Origin: Rudanella sp.
Lineage (GTDB): Bacteria; Bacteroidota; Bacteroidia; Cytophagales; Spirosomataceae
Assembly (NCBI GenBank): GCA_026785985.1
Contig: JAJAYX010000632.1
Coordinates: forward strand, 1-6,574
Length of the DNA: 6,574 nucleotides
Direction: 5' to 3'
The notes below the pieces were generated by a model. It saw only the letters and a list, made by a program, of their open reading frames with translations. It was not told the DNA's origin and did not search any database. Position numbers and translations under genes: made by a program. Numbering within the stretch: position 1 is the stretch's first letter; each line of letters opens with the position of its first letter. Positions 1-5,806 of this stretch are shown here, piece after piece.

Positions 1-1
1 C

Positions 2-2956
2 AATGCCGTGGCCACTACCTACCAGTTTCTGGATCAGGTGCGGGGACTGCTGAAAATTGACAAACCCGAAAGCTCGTTCTCCGTTCGGCAAACCGAAACC
101 GACGCGCTTGGCCAAACGCACATCCGCCTGACGCAGACGCATGGAGGCATTCCCGTGTATGGAGCTGAGTTGGTTGCCCATCTTGCCAATAATGAAGTGA
201 CGTTGGTGAATGGTCATTATCAAGAAGTTAAAAATGAAATAGCTGCCAACCCGAAGCTTTCGGTGAAGCAGGCCGCCGATCTTGCCCTTGCCGATGTGGG
301 CAAAGCTGGAGCCGTGCGGACGTTTGGCAGCAACCTGTTCAACCTCGAACGGGCCAAAGGCGAACTGTGCGTGTATCCCGTTGGCGATTCACACCGGCTG
401 GCCTATGAATTGACGATCCGACCCAGTATGCTCCAGCGCTGGGCCTATTGGATCGACGCGGAGACAGGTGCTGTGCTCGACAAAATCAACACAACCTGCA
501 CGTTTTTGGGGCCAATTAAAACAACCGCCAAAGACCTCAACGGCGTGTCACGGACTTTTTCGACCTACCAGGAATCAGCCGGCAGGTATTTTCTGATTGA
601 TGCCTCGAAAGCCATGTTCAACCCGGCCTCAACCATTCCCGACAAGACTATTGGTGGCCTGGTTACCCTGGATTCGCGCAATACCTACGGCGATAATCAG
701 AAGTTTTGGTACGTGTCTTCGGCCAACAATGCCAACTGGACACCCACTGCTGTGTCGGCTCATTATAACTCGGGTTTGGCCTATGATTATTACCGCAATA
801 CCCACACCCGCAACTCGCTGAATGCCAGGGGCGGCACCATCAAATCGGTGGTGAACATAGTGGACGATGATGGTACAGGCTTGGATAATGCCTACTGGTC
901 GGGCGAGTTTATGGCCTACGGAAACGGTGGATCGTTGCTGAAACCGTTGGCGGGTGCGCTTGATGTGGCCGGTCATGAAATGACCCACGGCGTGATCGAA
1001 AATACGGCTAATCTGGTGTACAAAAGTCAGTCAGGAGCTATAAATGAATCGATGGCCGACGTGTTTGGCACCATGATCGACCGCGACGACTGGACTATTG
1101 GCGAGGACATTGTCAAGTCCAATAAGTTTATTCAGGGAGCCGTCAGGAGCATGTCGAACCCCAATCAGGGCGGCAAAAACGACTTTGGTTATCAGCCAGC
1201 GACGATGGCACAGTACGAAAAACTCCCCGAAGATGCCGATAACGACAACGGGGGCGTTCACGTGAACAGCGGCATTGTGAACTATGCGTTTTACCTGTTT
1301 GCCACAGCCGTTACGAAAGGTAAAGCCGAGAAAATTTATTACCGCGCCCTCACCACCTACCTCACCCGGACATCCAAATTCCTGGATCTTCGACTGGCCG
1401 TTATTAAAGCCACCACCGATATTCACGGAGCCAGCAGTGCCGAGGTGGCAGCCGCCAAAACTGCCTTCGACAAGGTGGGCATTGTGGAAGGCACCCAAAC
1501 CACGCCCGGCCCCAAACCCGACGTGCCTGTGGCGCAGGGGCAGGATCTAATGCTGATTTATGGGTCTGACAACAAGTTGTATTCGACCGTAGTTGGCTCT
1601 AATAAGTTCGACCTCAAAAGCAGCCTGGGGCTTACGCACCGCCCCAGTGTGACCGACAACGGAAAGTTTGCCTATTATGTTACGCCCGACAAGCGCATTA
1701 GGGCCGTGAACCTGACCGGAACGCCAACGGAGACGATTGTCTCAAACGAAACCCGCTGGGACAATGTTACCATCTCGAAAGATGGCACCAAATTGGCCGC
1801 TCTTTCGTCGGCCGCCGAGCCAAAAATGTATGTGTATAGTTTCGATAAAAAAGTCTGGAAAACATTCACGCTTTATAATCCAACCACTGCCGATGGCGTG
1901 AAATCGGGCGGTGTGAAATATGCCGACTCGTTCGAGTGGGACTTAACGGGCGAGTTGCTGGTGTACGATGCCTACAACGAACTGACCAACCCGGAAGGGG
2001 CCGCTATTGACTATTGGGACGTAGGGTTTATTAAAGTCTGGGACAATAACAAGAAGGATTTCGCGACGGGCGACATCGAAAAACTGTTCTCCAACCTCGA
2101 AGAAGGCGAGAGTGTGGGCAACCCTTCGTATGCCAAAAACTCAACGAATATCATCGCTTTTGATTATTTCTACGAAACCGATGATGAATATTACGTCGTA
2201 GCCGCCGATGTGGACAAGGGCGAACTCGAAAGCGTTTATAAAAACAATACACTTGGGTTTCCGAGTTATTCACGGTTAGATAACCGATTGGTTTTCACCA
2301 CTGAAACCAGTACTAAAACCGAAAACATAGCGGGTATTGGCGTGGGAACTGACAAGATTTCGCCAGCGGGAACGGTGCAAACCATTGTGCAAAATGCCAA
2401 ATGGCCGGTTTGGTATTCGCAATCGGCGCGGGTTTTGCCCACTAAAACAGCCCAGACAATCACGTTCAACTCCCTCCCCAACCGTTACATGGGCGATCCT
2501 GATTTCACGCTGACAGCTACTTCCTCGGCCGGTTTGGCCTGCCTGTTTACGCTGCGTTCCGGTCCGGCAGAGTTGACGGGTAACAAGGTGAAAATGACCG
2601 GCCCCGGTACGGTCACGATTCGGGCCTATCAGGATGGAAACAGCCAATTCCTGGCGGCAACTTCCGTTGACCGGACATTTACGGTTTTGGCCGTTCTGGG
2701 CCTCGAACCCGATTGGGCCGACGCACTCAAACTATACCCCATCCCCGCCCAAAATCAGCTAACAGTAGAGGTGCCTGCGTCGGTGTTTATTGAAGCCGTG
2801 AGTTTGAGCAACCTGAACGGGGCCACGGTTCTTCGCGAATCGGCCCGCCAGAAAAGTACAGTGACGTTGTCAGTGGGCGATTTGCCCAAAGGCGTGTATG
2901 TGCTTACGGTGCAAACGGGCAAGGGCGCGGTGAGCCGGAAGGTGATGAAGGAGTGA
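2..2956 (+). CDS. Secreted thermolysin-like M4 metallopeptidase with T9SS sorting domain (5' partial)
   Basis: Extracellular zinc endopeptidase, predicted to be exported through Sec and then the type IX system. The frame is open to the left edge (codons AAT GCC precede the GTG at 8), so the start and signal peptide lie outside the window. Residues are numbered from that GTG. About 20-70 resembles the FTP propeptide and 75-160 a PepSY-like segment. The M4 catalytic region spans about 170-495: NAYW at 294-297, zinc site HEMTH at 323-327 (H323, E324, H327), Tyr338, third ligand E347 in GAINES, and GGVHVNSG with the expected catalytic His418. Spacing of H323 to E347 and to Y338 equals thermolysin's H142 to E166 and Y157. 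About 511-805 carries six or so PD40/TolB-like strand motifs (for example ISKDGTKLA, FEWDLTGELL). About 815-893 is an Ig-like repeat starting AQTITFNSLP. About 905-982 is a type A sorting domain (LYPIPAQNQLTV, LPKGVYVLTV, terminal SRKVMKE). All catalytic residues are present, so it is probably active. Confidence 0.95.
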   Translation, partial: NAVATTYQFLDQVRGLLKIDKPESSFSVRQTETDALGQTHIRLTQTHGGIPVYGAELVAHLANNEVTLVNGHYQEVKNEIAANPKLSVKQAADLALADVGKAGAVRTFGSNLFNLERAKGELCVYPVGDSHRLAYELTIRPSMLQRWAYWIDAETGAVLDKINTTCTFLGPIKTTAKDLNGVSRTFSTYQESAGRYFLIDASKAMFNPASTIPDKTIGGLVTLDSRNTYGDNQKFWYVSSANNANWTPTAVSAHYNSGLAYDYYRNTHTRNSLNARGGTIKSVVNIVDDDGTGLDNAYWSGEFMAYGNGGSLLKPLAGALDVAGHEMTHGVIENTANLVYKSQSGAINESMADVFGTMIDRDDWTIGEDIVKSNKFIQGAVRSMSNPNQGGKNDFGYQPATMAQYEKLPEDADNDNGGVHVNSGIVNYAFYLFATAVTKGKAEKIYYRALTTYLTRTSKFLDLRLAVIKATTDIHGASSAEVAAAKTAFDKVGIVEGTQTTPGPKPDVPVAQGQDLMLIYGSDNKLYSTVVGSNKFDLKSSLGLTHRPSVTDNGKFAYYVTPDKRIRAVNLTGTPTETIVSNETRWDNVTISKDGTKLAALSSAAEPKMYVYSFDKKVWKTFTLYNPTTADGVKSGGVKYADSFEWDLTGELLVYDAYNELTNPEGAAIDYWDVGFIKVWDNNKKDFATGDIEKLFSNLEEGESVGNPSYAKNSTNIIAFDYFYETDDEYYVVAADVDKGELESVYKNNTLGFPSYSRLDNRLVFTTETSTKTENIAGIGVGTDKISPAGTVQTIVQNAKWPVWYSQSARVLPTKTAQTITFNSLPNRYMGDPDFTLTATSSAGLACLFTLRSGPAELTGNKVKMTGPGTVTIRAYQDGNSQFLAATSVDRTFTVLAVLGLEPDWADALKLYPIPAQNQLTVEVPASVFIEAVSLSNLNGATVLRESARQKSTVTLSVGDLPKGVYVLTVQTGKGAVSRKVMKE

Positions 2957-2971
2957 TATATCATTCCTCCA
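2946..2971. terminator. Palindrome spanning two convergent stop codons; possible bidirectional terminator
   Basis: The core TGATATATCA (2954-2963) is a perfect palindrome. It contains the M4 gene's TGA stop (2954-2956) and, on the other strand, the TGA stop of the M56 remnant (2961-2963). Outward pairing continues to 2946/2971 with one G-T wobble (2953/2964) and one A/C mismatch (2948/2969), giving an approximately 26-base imperfect dyad. No T-run follows on either strand, so an intrinsic terminator is only a possibility. The core is AT-rich and the loop would be very small. Confidence 0.3.
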
Positions 2972-3349
2972 GCTGAAAATTGATCGGCAGATTATACCGC
3001 ACGTTAACGGGCCTATCACTTTGGCTACCCGGTTTCCAGTTAGGCATCCGGCTCACCACCCGAATGGCTTCTTCATCGCAACCAAAGCCAATTGTTGCTC
3101 TACAACCATGAAGATTTCACCATCAACCTGCGCGAGCCTCAGCGATTGATCCAGCTTTTCTTTGCCTTTCACAACCTGATCCATTTCTTTTTCCACTTGC
3201 GTACACATAAGGAGTACGCCTACGAGAGGCAGCACGAGGGCATAACGCCAAAGCGCGTGCCGGGGAGAACTTGGTTTGGTTAACATCTGAATGCGTTGTT
3301 TGAGTTGAGAAATCTGTAAAAACGAGTTGGTCAATTCGTAGCCCGGCAC
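2961..3349 (-). pseudogene. Remnant of a second M56/BlaR1-type gene with TonB C-terminal domain
   Basis: Reading from about 3346 downward, one frame encodes GYELTNSFLQISQLKQRIQM, then TM-like HALWRYALVLPLVGVLLMCT, a charged linker, and VDGEIFMVVEQQ ending at 3092. This matches the block in the intact neighbour that runs LLSNSFFKPSLLTARLRML, KYALVVPVVALVLVL, EVFAVVEQQPEFPGG. After VVEQQ the homology jumps to another frame (3092-2961): IGFGCDEEAIRVVSRMPNWK, then VRYNLPINFQLEE and a stop, which is the end of a TonB C-terminal domain (compare VGNGCDEEAVRVIAQMPRWE and LPIEFRLE in the neighbour). Alignment with the neighbour implies about 53 residues (about 160 bases, not a multiple of three) lost at the junction. 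The N-terminal membrane domain and HExxH site are also absent, and no plausible start lies after the neighbour's stop. An upstream ATG at 3481 would lie inside the intact gene in another frame. A short translated product cannot be excluded, but a working protease can. Confidence 0.8.
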
Positions 3350-3350
3350 C

Positions 3351-5255
3351 TTAGTGTTTGATGGGTTCTGCTGGTTTGAAGAGTTCATGTTGTTTGCCGG
3401 TTTTTGTGGTGATGATAATAACGCCATTGGCTCCTGCTTCGCCGTAGGTAGCTTTAGTGGAACCGCCTTTAAGAACATCAATTGATTGGATGTCTTTGGG
3501 ATCGAGGGTGTTCAGATTGTACTCTGAACCCATTTTTACCCCGTCGAGAATGTACAGGGGATTATCTCCTAAAAACCGGCCAGTTGCTTTAACCTGAATC
3601 ATTGTCGGTAAAGACCGGACACCAGGTTTCGGTTCCAGTGTATGATTCACTGCTGGGACAACCATGTTAGGGTCGTCAGTTGGAGCGGGGAAAGACCCGT
3701 TATCAAAAATCTCTTTGTTGAAGCCCGTCTTGTCGTCATTTGGCTCAAGCCTGAACTCAATGGGCAAAATATAACTCACCGCTACGGGTTGTCCGTTTTG
3801 TTTGCCCGGCTCCCAGCGGGGCATTTGGGCTATTACCCGCACAGCCTCTTCGTCGCAGCCGTTGCCCACCCCTTTCTGGATTCGGATGTTATTGATGGCC
3901 CCCGTTGGTGATACCATAAACTCTATAAACACGCGCCCCTGTGTCCGGGCTTTTTGGGCCGCTGCCGGATATCGGACATTACGAACCAGATATTGACCAA
4001 GGGCGGACATTCCTCCCGGAAACTCCGGTTGCTGCTCCACAACCGCGAACACCTCCTTGTCCGTTGTGTCGCCATTTATTTGAGCTGGTTTAGATGATGA
4101 AGACACTGATTCATAACCAACCACAACAAGCTCGTTCAATGCTTTCTGCTTAATTTTCAACCTCACCTGCATCTCCTGACCAGACTTCGCCGTGATTTGC
4201 CGGCTCTCGAAACCCACAAAACTCACGACTAATTCTGCACCCGGTTCTACGTTAATCATAAACCGCCCGTTGGCATCGGTAGTAGTACCAGCGTTCCCAT
4301 TCCGAATGACAATGGTAGCACCAGGTAACGATTTGTTATCCTCCGTAGTAACCCGCCCTTTCACCGGAACAGGTTTCCCCGAAAGCAGCGGTTCGACTAA
4401 CCGTTCCATCTGTGGCCGGGCGGCAGTCAGAACCAGCACAAGGGCCACTACCGGCACCACCAACGCATACTTGCCTAGTGCCCAGTGGCTTGTGGCGCGT
4501 TGGTGTAACATGCGGAGCCGGGCCGTAAGCAGTGACGGCTTGAAAAACGAGTTAGACAGTAGGTCGGGCTGGTCGCCGAGGGCGTAGGAAACGAGGTAAT
4601 TGGCATAGTCGGAACGGTGCCGGGCCGAGGCTGCCTGATCGGCCAGGAACTCGTGAACCTGCCGGATGGCTGCGCGGTAGGCCAACACCACCGGATTAAA
4701 CCAAAGCAACGCCTGAATCACCTCGAACGCCAGTATGTCGGCACTGTGCCACTGCCTGATATGCACCAACTCGTGCGCCCGAACGGGTTCGGCCTGTGCA
4801 TCGGCGGGACTCAGCACCATGTACCGGAAAAACGAAAACGTGGGCGTTTCGGGGTCGGCGGGTTGCACCAGCGTGTAGTGGAGGAGGGGTTGCTGCGGAT
4901 TTTTGCCGATAAAATTCAGCAGTCGGGTGGTGCGACAGGCTAACCGAATGAGCAAAGCGAGGGCTACCAAACCGTATATCCACCAGCCAATGCCGACCCA
5001 ATCGGGGCCGGTGGGAGCCAGATTTTCGGGGCTAATGACAACACTCATGAGCAGTTGAGGAGCCACCATAGGCAAAACCACCACGGTTTCGCTGGGGAGT
5101 TCCACAAAGGGTAAGCCCAATGCCAAACCCACCGAAGCCAGCAAATAAACCCGGTTGAGCATGAAAAACGTGTGCCGCCGAAGAAACAGGTAATAACACC
5201 CGAAAAACAGGATCAGGTAGAGGTTGGCCCGGAGCAGATAATCGAAAGTGGTCAT
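3351..5255 (-). CDS. BlaR1/MecR1-like M56 membrane metallopeptidase with carboxypeptidase-regulatory, TonB C-terminal and plug-like domains
   Basis: A 634-residue inner-membrane sensor protease, expected to cleave or inactivate the BlaI-type repressor encoded just upstream. Hydrophobic segments lie at about 8-26, 33-52, 86-105 and 262-280. Between the third and fourth is the M56 zinc site HELVH (161-165), with E202 in HEFLAD as probable third ligand. After the fourth segment the chain should be periplasmic. About 297-370 is a carboxypeptidase-regulatory-like beta domain (VKGRVTTEDNKSLPGATI, TTTDANGRF, SFVGFE), followed by LNELVVVGYES (373-383), which resembles the SusC TonB-box/linker region. 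About 403-504 is a TonB C-terminal domain (VVEQQPEFPGG, NVRYPAAAQ, GCDEEAVRVI, LPIEFRLE). About 547-619 is a TonB-receptor plug-like domain (PLYILDGVKMGSE, DIQSIDVLKGGST, YGEAGANGVIIITTKTG). No beta-barrel follows and no penicillin-binding sensor is present. The start ATG overlaps the repressor stop (ATGA), implying coupled translation. Confidence 0.93.
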   Translation of the reverse strand: MTTFDYLLRANLYLILFFGCYYLFLRRHTFFMLNRVYLLASVGLALGLPFVELPSETVVVLPMVAPQLLMSVVISPENLAPTGPDWVGIGWWIYGLVALALLIRLACRTTRLLNFIGKNPQQPLLHYTLVQPADPETPTFSFFRYMVLSPADAQAEPVRAHELVHIRQWHSADILAFEVIQALLWFNPVVLAYRAAIRQVHEFLADQAASARHRSDYANYLVSYALGDQPDLLSNSFFKPSLLTARLRMLHQRATSHWALGKYALVVPVVALVLVLTAARPQMERLVEPLLSGKPVPVKGRVTTEDNKSLPGATIVIRNGNAGTTTDANGRFMINVEPGAELVVSFVGFESRQITAKSGQEMQVRLKIKQKALNELVVVGYESVSSSSKPAQINGDTTDKEVFAVVEQQPEFPGGMSALGQYLVRNVRYPAAAQKARTQGRVFIEFMVSPTGAINNIRIQKGVGNGCDEEAVRVIAQMPRWEPGKQNGQPVAVSYILPIEFRLEPNDDKTGFNKEIFDNGSFPAPTDDPNMVVPAVNHTLEPKPGVRSLPTMIQVKATGRFLGDNPLYILDGVKMGSEYNLNTLDPKDIQSIDVLKGGSTKATYGEAGANGVIIITTKTGKQHELFKPAEPIKH

Positions 5256-5626
5256 GGTTCAGATTTGTTTTGGTTTAGGAGCCGGATGATTTCATCGGCT
5301 TCGCTTAGGCTTACATTCTTCTCGTTCACGAAAAACGACACCAGCTTTTTCAGCGAATTGTCGAAATAGTTGCTCATCAGTTGCTCCGTCTGAAACCGGC
5401 GGTATTGCTCCTCCGTAATCAGCGGGTAGTATTCGTGCGTTTTGCCGTAGGCCGTGTAGCCCACTAACCCTTTCTTTTCCAGAATTCTAACAATGGTCGA
5501 CACTGTGTTATAGGCTGGTTTTGACTCTGGAAGTTCGGCCAGAACATCCTTCACGAAAGCCCGTTCCAGTTGCCATAAAACACGCATGATTTCTTCTTCG
5601 GCCCGGGTAAGTTCGCGTATCTCCAT
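5252..5626 (-). CDS. BlaI/MecI-family transcriptional repressor
   Basis: A 124-residue winged-helix DNA-binding protein of usual family length, expected to bind as a dimer to palindromic operators and to be inactivated when the partner M56 protease senses its signal. The N-terminus LTRAEEEIMRVLWQL (6-20) is the family's first helix. AYNTVSTIVRILEKKGLV (38-55) is the recognition helix region and GKTHEYYPLI (61-70) the wing. Residues about 75-122 form the helical dimerisation tail. By alignment with staphylococcal MecI/BlaI (LVLNF, cut between Asn and Phe), the equivalent point here is LVSFFV, between F98 and F99; the Asn is not conserved. It is the first gene of a two-gene operon with the M56 protease, overlapping it by four bases. 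Two palindromes within 45 bases upstream of the ATG point to autorepression. No Shine-Dalgarno sequence is seen, as is usual in Bacteroidota. Confidence 0.95.
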   Translation of the reverse strand: MEIRELTRAEEEIMRVLWQLERAFVKDVLAELPESKPAYNTVSTIVRILEKKGLVGYTAYGKTHEYYPLITEEQYRRFQTEQLMSNYFDNSLKKLVSFFVNEKNVSLSEADEIIRLLNQNKSEP

Positions 5627-5627
5627 C

Positions 5628-5653
5628 TTTACAACGTAATTGTTAGTTGTAAA
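5628..5653. promoter_or_regulatory. Inverted repeat, candidate repressor operator next to the repressor start
   Basis: TTTACAAC (5628-5635) and GTTGTAAA (5646-5653) are perfect 8-base arms around a 10-base spacer. The arm ends only two bases before the repressor's ATG (5626). It contains TACA/TGTA half-sites of the sort known for BlaI/MecI/CopY regulators, though spaced more widely than in the staphylococcal sites. It would cover the predicted transcription start and the whole short leader. Binding by the adjacent repressor is inferred. Confidence 0.55.
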
Positions 5654-5680
5654 ACTAATGTATTAGTTATATGTTTCAAA
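5650..5680 (-). promoter_or_regulatory. Candidate promoter of the repressor/M56 operon
   Basis: On the minus strand TTTG (5680-5677) is followed after exactly 19 bases by TAGTTTTA (5657-5650). This matches the Bacteroidota sigma-ABfr layout of a TTTG -33 element and TAnnTTTG -7 element, with one mismatch in the last base. Transcription would begin around 5645-5642, leaving a leader of under 20 bases. The 16-base palindrome sits between and over these elements. Confidence 0.5.
5653..5668. promoter_or_regulatory. 16-base palindrome, candidate BlaI-type operator
   Basis: AACTAAT-GT-ATTAGTT is a perfect palindrome with 7-base arms and a 2-base centre. Its layout (ACTA...TAGT outer bases, 2-base centre) closely resembles the staphylococcal MecI/BlaI site ACTACATATGTAGT. 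It shares base 5653 with the neighbouring inverted repeat and lies between, and partly over, the candidate -33 and -7 elements of the repressor promoter. This is where a repressor would block RNA polymerase. Confidence 0.65.
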
Positions 5681-5721
5681 ATTTTTTAACGAAATTTTAT
5701 CCACCTCTTTACTGACACGTA

Positions 5722-5752
5722 TTGCGAATAAATAGGTCGGCGTTTATATTCA
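5722..5752 (+). promoter_or_regulatory. Weak candidate promoter of the S41 peptidase gene
   Basis: TTG (5722-5724) and TATATTCA (5745-5752) are separated by 20 bases. This is a partial fit to the Bacteroidota TTTG/TAnnTTTG pattern, with two mismatches in the -7 element. It would give a leader of about 45-50 bases before the ATG at 5807. The rest of the 5627-5806 gap is AT-rich and holds no further gene that I can see. Confidence 0.25.
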
Positions 5753-5765
5753 CAGAATATTTATG

Positions 5766-5788
5766 CTAACCCGATTGATCCAGGTTAG
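5766..5788. repeat. Short inverted repeat in the S41 gene leader
   Basis: CTAACC (5766-5771) and GGTTAG (5783-5788) are complementary 6-base arms around an 11-base spacer, 18 bases before the S41 start codon. It could be a weak RNA hairpin or an operator-like site. With arms this short, chance is a real possibility. Confidence 0.25.
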
Positions 5789-5806
5789 TAATCCGTAACA
5801 CAATAC

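Noticed and set aside
8..10. GTG as the start codon of the M4 peptidase
   Set aside because: The frame is open upstream to the window edge, there is no signal peptide after this GTG, and the sequence is already entering the propeptide. The real start lies outside the window.
1031..1498. A minus-strand 155-residue ORF
   Set aside because: It is antisense to the M4 catalytic domain; the plus-strand frame has all catalytic motifs.
3053..3100. Programmed frameshifting joining the two parts of the remnant
   Set aside because: About 53 residues of the TonB domain are missing at the junction, so a frameshift would not restore the domain. No slippery run is seen there.
3053..3481. A 142-residue minus-strand protein starting at 3481
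   Set aside because: Its first 44 codons lie inside the intact M56 gene in another frame, and its last residues come from reading the TonB domain out of frame. Only the middle has homology, so it is treated as part of a pseudogene.
4192..4587. A plus-strand 131-residue ORF
   Set aside because: It is the antisense shadow of the M56 coding region, with no recognisable motif.
3351..5626. A beta-lactam resistance (blaR1-blaI) operon
   Set aside because: The M56 protein lacks a penicillin-binding sensor domain and no beta-lactamase gene is in the window, so resistance gene symbols were not assigned.
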